DNA of 64,000 nt from Isoetes taiwanensis (lineage: Eukaryota; Streptophyta; Lycopodiopsida; Isoetales; Isoetaceae): NCBI GenBank assembly GCA_021234155.1, contig JAJEKV010000038.1, positions 3,460,810 to 3,524,809 on the forward strand, in the 5' to 3' direction. The notes beneath the pieces were generated by a model. The model worked only from the letters and a program-made list of their open reading frames with translations. It searched no databases and was not told where the DNA came from. Positions 23,508 through 34,379 of the stretch are shown in pieces. The stretch's first letter is position 1; every line of letters starts with the position of its first letter. The position numbers and the translations under genes are program-made.

Positions 23508-25074
23508 TGTGACGTTCCACATATTTATACGCCTATTTAAGTATAAATACATGACACATCACTATGAATAATTAATGGCACATTAATTATTCATAAGCTA
23601 AGGTTAGCTATGTTAATAATTAAATTATAAAGGTGGAAACCTAACCCAAAACCCTAATTCGAATTTAGGGCTTATCCTAATATTAAAAAGGGCTAAAATA
23701 CCAAATTAGTTAATTAGTGACATGCCACCTGGCCCAAATCAATTGGGCAAGGTAGGGTTTTCCATTTTGGACATCCAAATTAGGGCTTTTGTGCCCCAAT
23801 TCAAATTAGGAGCAATTGGAGATGGGGGAGGAGGAGCAGTAGCCAGGCACCCTTCAACAAATCGAGATGGAGCCATCCCAAGCCCGATTCGGCCGGTTAG
23901 TCTGTAGCTTTGTGTTATTATAGGAGGGGCCCTGTTGGGCACTTGTTGTGTGTATTTCTTACTGTTTCTCTGTGTTCTCTATGCTTTACCTGTAGGAACT
24001 AACCCTTGATTGCAAAGGTGAGTTCTCCTTATCTCTGATTCTGTACTTGCTCTTAAATGATGGATTGATAGTTCTTTGCATAGTATTACTCTTGAAATGG
24101 GGAATTAGGGGGAGGGGGTAGAGACCTGCAGAGCCATGTTTATGAGTATGCTCCTAGGTAGATCCCCAGATTTCCCATTATATGCGGCTTTGTGCACAAA
24201 GAGACCACCCCAGTCGTGGATGCTATGGAATTGCTTAGCACCCGAGAAGGGACGCTTGTGGTGAAGTGGGGGTGGGGTCTTGCTGCGAACATACAAGGCT
24301 CACAGGACTCCTACAGTGGGCTAGGCCTGATAGCGGTCCCACGTGGGGGGGGCGGGTATGGGTCCCACACTCCACAGGTGGAGAGGTGTGACCCGTATGG
24401 GGCACCCCCTGTACTTTGTGTAGATTTTAGGGAGTAAGTCCAGTGCGGATCATGCGGGTCACCGATGCGCACGTATTCTCTAGCTCACCCATGGAACCGG
24501 CTGCGATCCCGGAAGGGGCGCTTCCCCGACACCTGCCTCATCGGGACAGTCTTCATGAAACCCAGGAGTAGGCTCGAAGGGTGATACCTTGAGTCCGCGT
24601 CTCAGGAAGGCTATAGTGATGCCATAGCATGATTCGACTCATCCGCAAAGTGTGCATTGCCGAGGGGCGGATGGAGTGGACAACCCTAGCCGAAGTTCTA
24701 TGCCACCAACGCCATGCCAAGATTCGGTCTGGCGATCTCTTGAGACCTAGCCGTCGGTCGATCCTCCTTTGGAGTCCGAACCCGGTAGAACCGGGGTTTG
24801 GGGTGTTTTCTTTAGGATTAGATGCATATTCTTTGCCGTTAGTACTTGGATGGATGTGCCACCCTTCGTGGTGGTTATTTATATATGATTTATCTTTGTG
24901 TGCTAACATGTATTCACGCTTCAAACTTAGGTGGGCGAATGACACCTTGTCCTTCACGGGCATCTCTCTCGGATGTTCAGGAGTTAGGCGGAGGGCCACG
25001 CTCATGGTGAGTGGTTGCCATGGGAGGAAGTCCACGTATGTATCGTCCCCAGCCGTATATATTGAGGGCGTCTA
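23508..25074 (+). repeat. 3' LTR
   Basis: Aligns with 490-2079. Its last bases (GCGTCTA against GCATCCA) have diverged. AAACC at 25075-25079 is the right target duplication. The 160-residue frame at 24553-25035 on minus is not preserved in the other LTR and I do not treat it as a gene. Confidence 0.83.
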
Positions 25075-25079
25075 AAACC

Positions 25080-26230
25080 GGTGCCATCGGCGGCGTCATC
25101 TCGAGACCCGGCCTCACGGGATCATCGGCGATCCTTTCCTCGGGGATCCCCGCGGTCGGTAGGCGTGCTTGGCGAAAGTTATCGGCCGTGATGATCCCGC
25201 CCTCAGGGATCCCGGGCATGAGCGCGTGGATCCCCTCCTCGGATCCCGGCCCATAGGCGATAATGGCGGGGCGCTATCGTAGGTGATCCCCTCCTCGGGA
25301 TCCCGGCACCGGGGCGTGGATCCCCTCCTCGGGATCACCGCCAGTGCTGATAACGCCGGACACTATCGGCGTGGTGATCCCCTCCTCGGGATTCCGATCG
25401 GTGGCGTGGATCCGTCCTCGGGATCACCGGGCGTGGCCCGGCGTGGATACTCCCTACGTGGAGGGGTGGCGTAAATCATGTCCTCGGGATCACTTTCGCC
25501 CGTGTCTTTGATAGCGGCCCGGACACTATCATTGGTGGTGATCCCTCCTCGTGATTCCCGTCGGGTGATGTGGATCCGTCCTCCCGGGATCACCACAGGC
25601 GTGGCGGCGGCGTGGATATCCACGGCGTGGAGGGTGGCGTAAATCATGTCCTCGGGATGCGCCATCGTTGCGGGTACATTAGCGGTGATCCGGGCCGGGT
25701 GATCCCCCCGGGATCCCCCTACGGTGGCGTGGATCCGTCCTCGAGGGATCACCCGGCGTGCGGCGTGGATACCCACGGCGTGGAGGGGTGGCGTGGATCA
25801 TGTCCTCGGGATCACCATCACGTTCGTGGTTTGTGCGGCGGCGGGCTATCCGCAGGAGGTGATCCCCTCCTGAAGGGATCCCGGGCGGGTGGCGATGGAT
25901 CCGTCATCCGGGATCACCCGTGATGGCCCGGCGTGGAGGCGCCGGCATACGTGGATCTGTTCTCTGCGGGATCACCCCGGGTCGTAGTACATTCTGGCCG
26001 GGCGCTATCCGTTGTGGTGATCCCCTCCTCCCGATCCCGTCGGTGACATGGATCCCTCCGGGATCACCCGCCATGACCGGCGTGGAGTCCTTGCGGCGTG
26101 GAGAATTACCGCCCGGCGTGGGCCCAGGGAGTTATTCTTAGCCGTTAGATGCACTCCGAGGTGGTTTGGCTTTGTAGCCGTTAGATCCATTTGATTTATA
26201 AGTCCTCCGGGATCCCGAAGGGGAGGACGC
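25080..26230. repeat. Left MULE inverted end: GATCCC palindrome array
   Basis: GC-rich tandem blocks of GGATCCCCTCCTCGGGATCAC and variants alternate with words such as GGCGTGGAT and GGACACTATC. It is the inner continuation of 329-489 after the retrotransposon. The first ~100 bases align with the reverse complement of about 32890-32990. Long reading frames through it (for example 25363-25776) are repeat translations. Confidence 0.75.
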
Positions 26231-26563
26231 GTTTATTTTAATTAAATTGGACGAGCCATTAATGATGCGTACATGGCCAGTCATTGTCCGCCACGTAGCG
26301 GCTGGGGATACCAGAGGACGGGAGAGCACTCCGTCGATGTCGAAGAATCCAAGTCTGGGCGCCAGAACTCTCGCTGTTTTCAATCCCGGATTCCTCTGTG
26401 CACAGGTCTTTTTTCGAGGCAAGGCGACCGCTTAATTGCCATTTAAGTCCTTTACCTCCCCGTATTTACGAGTTACGGAGGTAAAATCAACCCTTTCACT
26501 CTATTTTATCTAGTTTTTTACTATTTCCTACTGTTCTTAACTAAATCTTACTGTGGCTTGCAG
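26231..26563 (+). promoter_or_regulatory. Upstream region of the MULE Ulp1 gene
   Basis: Lies between the left array and the first recognised ATG. It ends in a good 3' splice site (a pyrimidine-rich run, then TTGCAG at 26558-26563) directly before ATG 26564, so a 5' untranslated intron is likely. Confidence 0.4.
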
Positions 26564-28924
26564 ATGGACGAGTCCATAACCCTGGAAGTCAGCCTGAACA
26601 CCAGTTTTGGCGAGAATGTTTGTCTTGATGAGGGCGTTTCTTATCCATTCAAGATTCCGGAGTTCTTGCGCACTGAAGCGGAATCGGAGGCCGAGGTGGA
26701 GTCTCCAAAGCGGACAGGGCAAGAAAAATCGGATGTAGGGCAGGAAAAATCGGATGTGAGGAAGAAGCCAGAGGTGATCCCTGGAATTTCTGTGGACGCT
26801 CAATTGCTGGGTGATTTGAATGAGCAAGGGGGTATAGACGAGGGTAAGGATGCAGCAAAGGGTTAGGTCATAGACAACGAGCCAGAACCTGCTCAAGAGT
26901 TTTTCGGGTTCGAAGAGGCCCCTGATTACAGTTATGATCAGCTGGCAAGGAGATGGAAGTGCTTAATTGAGGACTGCACCAAAACTTACTCCAGGAAGGT
27001 TGAGCTCGAAAATCATAGGTTCAGAGTGCATGAATTGTATGATAAGTTCAGGGTTCCTGATGCGCCGAGGGGGAGGATTCCAAATCGAATACTTTTGCCC
27101 AATGCAAAGCCGGCCAAGACTAATGCCAATCAGCGGAAGAGGAGTTATGGAAAAGTGTCTGTGGCCAGAAGCTTGGATCCAGATTATAAATATGCCCACA
27201 ACCTGACCCGAAAATTGCAGAGGGCCAGGAAAATGGCTGGAGTGGTGGCCGATGAGCAAATTAAAATGGGTCTTCTGGATAAGAGCCAAAGGGAAACCTT
27301 CATTAATTTGCAAGTCCAGAGGAAGAAAACAAATGAATTGGAATGCCAACAATTGCAGATCGAGGAGATAAAGTCACGGATCAGGAACATGACTAAGCAT
27401 TTAATCTCTGATGATGAGCTTTGGCCTCCTCTAACCAAAGAACAGGAGCAAAGGCAATTGGACGATGACGATGTGAGCGAGGAGGTGGCTGTCGAGGCTG
27501 CAGCAAGAGGTAACTTTTCATCCCCACAGCCTAAACCTATGTTGTCAAAGGTACACCCAAAAACTTCTCTGAAGCGTACCCTCCCGTAAATCCGCTGAAT
27601 ACATGGCCCCTAACTGGATCCTGGTTGAAACTGCTCAAGAAATATTCTTCCCAAGCCCAGCAAGATTATGCTGTATCATCTCTATTCGATTGATCCACAT
27701 TTTCTAGATTCAGTGGGGGACTACCAGAAAGGTGTTGATGCCGATCGATGGCAGTGTCCCTTCACTTTAAATTTCCCTGTCGTGGTTGAGAGCCCCTTCA
27801 TCAAGGTCGGTAGCAAGTCAGCAAATGTCGAGTTTTACATCCAGGAAGCCGAGGCCCTTAAATTTATGACAATTCCTTCTGGCCTCGGGGAAGTGGAGAG
27901 CGATGTGGACTCGGATTGCATTGGTTCTTATCTCCTGTAAGTTCTTAAATTCTTAAGTTTCTTGAATTTCAGTTGATCATTGCACTAAATTCGTTGTACA
28001 GGGTAATTCTCCACTCAATTCCTATCCAGAAAAGGTGCCATCATGTCTTCCTGCATCCTGCTGCATTCGGGCTGTTCTTGAGTGGAAGCAAGGCCGGGTT
28101 GGCAGGGGCTTATGACCAGTTTGCCAAGCTCATCCCTGATAACACGTTTGGTAGGGCATGCTGGAAGATCCAGACAACACAATTCTACTATATTCCTGTC
28201 AATGCTGGGTAAACTCTTTGGCTTGATTAATTATGTTTTCAATCTATTTTAAATGCCTTTGAATTTGCTATTTCTTAGTGGCCATTGGAGCCTTTTCATC
28301 CTAGTAACTGATGGCCTAGCCTATGCTCGGCTTGGAAAGCCCTGTCCTTGCATCCTGCACCTTGATTCCTATGATCCCTTGCATGCATCTACCCGAGAAT
28401 TTGTCACACTGTAAGTATTCCTCCCTATCTTGAATTATTCAATCTTTTGCCTTATGATTTAAGCTAATTTGTTATTGATACTCGCAGATTCCTCACAGAC
28501 GTGTTTAAGAGGTGGAGGCATGAGGAAAGTGCATTGCATAATGCACCCTGCATTTCATTAGAAACTCCCCAATAGCACAATAATTCGGACCGTGGTGTGT
28601 ATGTCATATATTATGTGAAGAAATTTGTTAGAGACATCAGTGGCAAGGAGGATAATGTGAGTCTCTTAGAGTTTATGTAATTTTTTGTTTCTTTTTTGTG
28701 TGTGCATGTTATCAGTTCATGGCTAAATGCATGTTTTAATGCAGGTTCTGATTAACCGTGATTGGTTCAAAAAAGAAGATATAGATTGCATGAGGTCAGG
28801 CTACAAGATAATGCTCCAGAAACTGCACGATTGCTTGGCTGCAGGGAAGTCCACCTTTCACTTACCCCAGAGTGGCACGGGTGATAGTAGACCCCAGACC
28901 CGCTTACTGGTTCATGGTCCTTGA
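26564..28924 (+). pseudogene. C2H2 zinc finger plus Ulp1 (C48) protease, MULE-encoded
   Basis: The first exon starts at ATG 26564. It has an acidic N-terminus and one C2H2 finger (C-x4-C-x12-H-x4-H, 26960-27031). A basic part and a Gln/Glu-rich coiled coil follow (about 27180-27460). After frameshifts near 27587 and 27670 comes the protease domain, spread over exons ending at 27936, 28002-28208, 28279-about 28411, about 28488-28657 and about 28745-28924. HW (His 28283-28285) and LHLDSYDP (Asp 28364-28366) are the expected catalytic His and Asp. The nucleophile position in SDRGVYVIYY is Arg (CGT 28591-28593) where the family has Cys. In-frame stops lie at 26864 and 28573. Ulp1 enzymes cut SUMO or similar conjugates. 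This copy is inactive, and why plant MULEs carry such a gene is unknown. Confidence 0.83.
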
Positions 28925-29224
28925 CATTTTGGTAAAAATCTGTGAATGTGATAATCTGAAAACTTTTAATGTGAATATTTGCTTGAACACTTGAATGTGA
29001 ATCTGTATGATAAGAGGTGTATAAAAACTGAAACATATAATCTGACGAGGGCCCTGATTTTGGCTTTTGAGTTAGTGTAATTGTATTGGTTTATAAATGG
29101 CTCAATGCTTGAAAGTTTAATGTTTCAAAGCTTATTAAAAGTAATACTTCAATGTTTCATTGTTTCTAAGGTCTATGAAAAATAATAATGAAGAATTAGG
29201 TTCAATGCATATTAACATATTCCG

Positions 29225-29690
29225 TGTGATCCCGGAGGAGGGGATCACAATATTCCAAGACATATTTCAATGGTTAAGGTCGGGCTATGAAAAATAATTA
29301 TATTAACATATTCAATGCTGTGATCCCGGAGGAGGGGATCAACGATGAGGCGGACGCGGGATCCCGGAGGACGGAATCCAGTTTTAATTATTGTGTCCGG
29401 AGGACAGGATCACCAAGCAGGCGGCCGCGCGATCCCGGAGGAGGGGATCCCGTATGAATTATTCTGTGATCCCCGAGGTCGGGATCAATGATGAGGCAGA
29501 CGCGGGATCCCGGAGGACGGAATCCCGTTTTAATTATTGTGTGATCCCAGAGGACGGGATCACCAAGTAGGCGGACGCGGGACCCCGGAGGAGGGGATCC
29601 CGTACGAATTATCCTGTGATCCCGGAGGCCGGGATCAACGATGAGGCAGACGCGTGACCCCTGGGGACGGGATCACCAAGAAGGCCATCA
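29225..29690. repeat. Internal GATCCC array with ~147-bp higher-order unit
   Basis: The palindrome GATCCCGGAGGAGGGGATC and variants alternate with GATGAGGCAGACGCGG and TTTTAATTATTGTG spacers. Matching phases start at 29321, 29467 and 29617, giving units of 146 and 150 bases. It sits between the 3' ends of the two convergent MULE genes and resembles the arrays at the MULE ends. Confidence 0.85.
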
Positions 29691-29699
29691 CAATTTGTA

Positions 29700-30110
29700 A
29701 ACGTAGGTAAACTCTAAACTCTATGTTTACCTATGGTCTTAATTACCTATGGTCTAAACTCTAAACATTAAACATTAATAAAAAAACATTGGTAAGTTAG
29801 GTTTAACATTAATATAATATTTATCCTAACATTATTATTTTTATTACTTTTTTATCCTATGGTCTAAACTCTAAACATTAAACATTAAACTCTAGGTCCT
29901 AACTTATCCTATGCTAGGTAAGTTAGGTTTAATATTTACTTATCCTATGCTAGGTAAGTTAGGTTTAATATTTACTTATCCTATGCTAGGTTTAAACATA
30001 AATATTGATAACATTAACAATATTTATCAATAGGATAAGTAATTAGTAAATAGGTAAACATTGATTTATTTATACCTATTGTTTATAAGAAGGACATAGG
30101 TAAACTCTAA
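29700..30110. repeat. AT-rich tandem repeats
   Basis: Repeated words TAAACTCTAAAC, AACATTAA and TATCCTATGCTAGGTAAG. A unit of about 36 bases is clearest at 29908-29990. No coding sequence. Confidence 0.75.
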
Positions 30111-30379
30111 ACTTGAACCTTAACAAGACGATTATGAGATTATGACCTGAACAATTAACAAGACAATGAAGCCCAATGAATTCAGATTTTTCACACCCAG
30201 TATAGAAACATCACCATGAACTCAAAACTTATCCAAGTGCAATACATCCATACGCTCATGAGTGGCTTCAAAAGGTGTCAATGAACAGTAAACAACAACA
30301 AACTCACAATGCACTCCCCAACAAACATTCTCACAATAGGCCCTCCATCTCAACTTGCTTCCAACTCTTCTTGGTTTCC

Positions 30380-31930
30380 TTGTCTTTCCTCTTCCCAATT
30401 TCTATTAGAGGCTTGAGCCTTGCCAAACTATTACCACACTCCTCTTCGACTGCATTAGTGCGGATACAAGTTCCTTGAACAGATCGTTACGTGCCACCTT
30501 GTTCTTAATGTTCTTCTGCAACCACTTGATCCGTGCCATATGCAAATTTGCACGGGCACACTAGGAAAAACCTATGGAAATAAACAATGTTAGTACATAT
30601 GGAATGCTTCCAAGGATTAGAGTTTGACAAGTTACTTTTTTCACGGCCTTTATCTCAGCATGGGCATCATCTGTAATGATGCAAGAAGGTTGCCAATCAG
30701 GATCATCTTGGCATAAGGATTCTTTTAGTGCTTGCATCCACTTTGTTATAGCTCCACTCTTTTGAGAATTGGTAATAACGTAAGCCAATGGTAAACCATT
30801 GGAATACTCATCAAAGGCGATAAGTGTGAAAAGATAGAACCTGCATTAAACCATACACAATAATCAAATCAACTCAATGTACGAGGAGCACACACAATAA
30901 AAGTTGAGGAAGAACGGCACCTCTTGTCGTTTGTTTTGAAAGTAGAGTCCATGCAAATGCTCTGTTCTTACCAAACCTCAACATGGACTCCCTTTGGATT
31001 GGAGTCGTAACTCCTAATTGAAACAAGTCTCCGTGCTCATGCATGAACACAGAGTCTTGGTGTTGTTGAACCCACATGTGAATGCTAGTGGGAAGATCTT
31101 CATGTAGCTTCCATGTGTTACGAACAACTCCCTTTTCAATATTGTACACGTCCCCAATTTTCAACACATCATCCCTACACATGCTTCCCTGTCCATTCAC
31201 TTCAAGTCTCAACCTCCACCTCTCTTCATGCAATGTTCATGACACTACGTGGCGTGTGCCATTGGACAAGCTTCTCTCTTACCCATTCCTTCAATTCTTG
31301 TGAGATCCAGGGTGCTAGCTTGAACTTAATTCCGGAGGATGGGTCAATGGACCTACCATGGCAGTGGCAAACCTTGGATATTCTTGTGATCAAACCCATA
31401 ATAAGTGATATGTGAAAATGCGAAGGAAATAGAGTTGCCCTCGATTGTGAAATGGCACCGCAGCCCCCCTACGTATGCCCTCTCCCTCTCTCAACCCTTT
31501 TCCTCGTGTGCCCGGTGGACGTGGTCTATCCTCAACCACATGAGTGTTTGCTGTCTTGTCTTGAGGTCCATATGAACACCAATATACTGTATTGTGCATT
31601 ACAAGTTAGTTTTGATCTACTAGGTGTAATCCTAATGACAAGCACATCAAATGACTTAAAAAGCAAGAATTATAATCAAACACATAACCTATTGAATCTT
31701 GGACTCATGATTTAAAAAAACAAACACATGAATCAAACCAATACCTCTTCAACGTCATATAGGAATCCTTGTAGGGTCTTTTTAACACTCTCATGCACTG
31801 AACTCCTTAGATAGAAATTGGCAGGTGCTTCACAATTCCTCTGCTCCCCAAGAACGAAATCTTGGACCCGATGCATATGGATGTAGCAGGTCCAAACAAG
31901 CATCCGCCACCCCTTGAATACCAGGCAAAT
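30380..31930 (-). pseudogene. MULE transposase
   Basis: Read on minus. After a degraded N-terminal part (31.9-31.1 kb) comes ICMDSTF (Asp at 30950-30948), then an intron of about 80 bases. The exon at about 30838-30600 carries FTLIAFDEYSNGLPLAYVI and CIITDDAHAEI (Asp pair 30671-30666), then ICIWH further down. These match the first and second Asp blocks of the MULE transposase core, which cuts the element ends and joins them to new DNA. The final catalytic Glu region is not recognised and the reading is interrupted several times, so it is non-functional. It converges on the Ulp1 gene, with the internal array between their 3' ends. Confidence 0.75.
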
Positions 31931-32214
31931 TATGCTCTTGAGATATCAATGTACGTTGCCATATCAAATGTGCCATTTGGAGGTGATTCGGGCTGTATTT
32001 CAGCCCTAAGGTGAAAAAAAAAAAAAAACATTAAACACCAAATGACAATGCTTGTTTTACGGCCCTTGAAGATTGCTATGAATGAATCGAATACTTACCT
32101 CTTCTCTCTTCTCCTCTAATTAGTCCATAGGCGCAAAAAGCGGCTGGCGCATTACGCTCCTCCTCCATGCCTCGCTACATCGACATCAACACGCGAGCGG
32201 GAAGAACCACACTT

Positions 32215-33164
32215 TCGGATGGTGATCCCGGAGGGTGGTCTCGGAAACGTCCCGTGTTTTCATTGTATTGGTTTGTCCGGTGCATGGGTTGGCAAATTCA
32301 AACTGGACCACTGTTAGTCCACGCCGCTATCTCCAATCGTCCAAAGCGTTCTCATATCTTGGCCTCCCGAATCACGGTGTGCAAATGGCGTGGTGATCCC
32401 GGGAGGGGCGGTATAACTCAGCGGATCTAGCGGCTGCCAACAGAAGCCACCTGGGGTGTGCATCTAGCGGCGAAGAATAACTCCGGCCTCCCGCGTGGCT
32501 GACCTCCCGTCGTGATCTCCGCGATCGGCGGTAGGGTGATCCCGGGAGGCGGGATCCCGTCCGCCTGCCAGGGATCCCGGGAGGAGGGAGATCACCGCAG
32601 TGCCGGATAGTGCCTTGGGTTAGGCCACGGCAGGGGTGATCCGGGAGGGCGGGATCCGTCACCCGTCCGGGATCGGGAGGAGGGATCCTACAGCCGGATA
32701 GTGTCCGCGGATTGCTCCGGCTCCGCAGGTGGGTGATCGAGGAGGGATCCCGCGTCGGGGTCTGCGGGATCAGGAGGATCACCTCGGCCCGGATAGCGTC
32801 CGTACATTATCGACCCACTGGCGAGGATCCGGAGGAAAGTCCGATGCTCATGCCGAGGGGATCGGGCGAAGATCATCCGCGGCGGATAACTTCCGCCGTT
32901 AACGCACCGCGGGGGATCCCGAGGAAAGGATCGCTGAATGATCCCTGAGGGGCGGATCTCTCGAAGCGGACGGGCCGCGATGGCACGGGGGGGTTTGGGC
33001 GGTGGGGATGGACCAGGCCGACGTGGCGTGTGTCGTACGTCAGAATGGGGTCTCCCCAACGGACCCCGTCACGAGCGGCCCGGGATCCCGGAGGACGGTA
33101 TCTTTATCTTCGGGATCACCGAATCGAGGGTAAATGTATCCTGAGCCTGCCGGCAGGAATTTTC
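32215..33164. repeat. Right MULE inverted end: GATCCC palindrome array
   Basis: A GC-rich array of GGTGATCCCGGGAGG-type blocks. Its outer 170 bases are the reverse complement of 329-489, ending in the tip GGAATTTTC. It gives the uninterrupted version of the site where the LTR retrotransposon entered the left end. Confidence 0.8.
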
Positions 33165-34379
33165 TGACTGAAGAAACGCAGGTCTGCTATTGCCGGCACG
33201 TCAAAAATATTTTCCGGGCCACAAGGCAGTCGACAGAAATTGCTGCTTAAGTCAGGGTTCAAAAAACTCCCCAGCGTTCACCAGATAATTTTTCGCCTAT
33301 ATACCGCCAGCTATCCGACATAACCAGTTCCGTCGAACATATGAAGCGTGCTCGTTCCAGTATGGAGACCATTGCTTGCCCGCCTATTCCGACAATGGTT
33401 ATGGCCTATTCCGACGAGAAAAGTAATCACGGTCGTTACTTGCAATACGCCAAAGCTCGAGTGCTCTCTTCCATCCATGTCCGGCACCGGCGTGCTTCTG
33501 ATGATGGGTCTGGCTTCTCCTTCTTTGATTTTTACACCGTCTCTTAAAATAGTATTGTCGCTGCAAAACTGTTAAATCCTCAATTAATAAAGGATTAGGT
33601 TGATTTATCATGATTTTAGGTTTATACTTATCATTGTCTGTTTTCTAATAATCTAGCTTAAAATCGTCGTCAAGCTCAGCTGTGTGGGCTTTGAACTTAA
33701 TAATTTTATGATAATTGATGATTTGATTTGTTGCATTAAATGATATGTGCAGCTTTGAGTTTTTTATTGCAGGGATTTCCAAACCTTGCTTGGGATCCAA
33801 TTTCTATCACGCACATGGAAGCAAAGCATGTCACCTTAAACGAGCATACAAGCCGGGCCCATGTACTGGCGTTTTCAGACACGGTAAAGCCATCTTTCCC
33901 TCTAGACTTTTGCTCCTTTCAAGATTTATAAATGCAAGCATATCTCTATCCAACAACTGCTAAACCGAAAATGGAAAACGGCCACAAGAAATTCGGCAAT
34001 ATAGTTGGAGAAAATCTTGACCAGTAAAGTAATATTTCTCAATTTACCGGCTCCAATAAATTTATGGTACATTGATATAGATATCACAACACATCTGCAC
34101 CAGCAGTAATTGCATAGTAGGAAGGAAGACAGTCAATGTCTTCAGTTGCTGCTGATCGAGGTTGCTACTGTAACAAATAATCCAAGCATGAGAATTGATC
34201 CTTGCTTAGCCAGGGACCATAGAAATTAGAGTACAATTTGTATAGTTTTAAACATGTGGCATCAGGATGATGCTGACTTAGCTGCTGTATAGAATCAGTG
34301 TATAAGTTTGTCCTATAAATTTTCCGCCCATGATTTTTTTAGCAAATCTAGAGGCTGCCATGAATAGTTTTGAGATGCT
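33165..34379. other. Intergenic, with one small candidate reading frame
   Basis: Between the MULE and the 3' end of the pectate lyase. A TATA-like CCTATATACC at about 33297 stands 45 bases before ATG 33341, which opens a 68-codon frame to 33547 with no recognised domain. A wider transcription unit could continue to the right, but nothing identifies it. Confidence 0.25.

Larger units (their letters stand above)
490..25074 (+). mobile_element. Large LTR retrotransposon inserted in the MULE end
   Basis: Two LTRs of about 1.57-1.59 kb in the same orientation (490-2079 and 23508-25074) flank 21.4 kb. A primer-binding site matching the 3' end of initiator Met-tRNA (TGGTATCGAGCC) starts three bases after the 5' LTR. 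A purine-rich tract (AAGGTGGGTAGAA) abuts the 3' LTR. The 5-bp duplication AAACC borders both ends. After subtracting the nested copia element and the 9.1-kb DNA transposon, about 6.5 kb of internal sequence remains. I recognise no gag, protease, reverse transcriptase or integrase in it. It is therefore either strongly decayed or a non-autonomous large retrotransposon derivative. The polypurine tract and LTR start resemble plant Ty3/gypsy elements, but the superfamily is unproven. Confidence 0.82.
329..33164. mobile_element. Mutator-like element (MULE), outer shell of the nest
   Basis: The two ends are inverted copies: 329-489 reads as the reverse complement of about 32990-33164, sharing GAAAATT-CCTG at the tip, then CTCAGGATACATTTACC, then the GATCCCGAGAT region. 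The left inverted end continues after a large insertion at 25075. Each end holds a long GC-rich array of GATCCCGGAGGA-type palindromes. Inside are a MULE-type transposase on minus (about 30.4-31.9 kb) and a zinc-finger plus Ulp1 protease gene on plus (26.6-28.9 kb), converging. Removing the 24.6-kb insert leaves an element of about 8.3 kb. MULEs carrying Ulp1-type proteases are known in plants. Both genes are broken in this copy, so it is probably unable to move by itself. Confidence 0.72.

Noticed and set aside
24553-25075. Overlapping frames of 148-160 codons near the end of the 3' LTR
   Set aside because: They are not preserved in the 5' LTR and overlap on opposite strands.
25363-25923. 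Long reading frames of 117-137 codons in the GC-rich array
   Set aside because: They are translations of tandem GATCCC/GGCGTGGAT repeats on both strands with no domain.
30275-31715. Plus-strand frames over the MULE transposase
   Set aside because: They are antisense shadows. The minus strand carries the MDSTF and ITDD motifs and splice sites.
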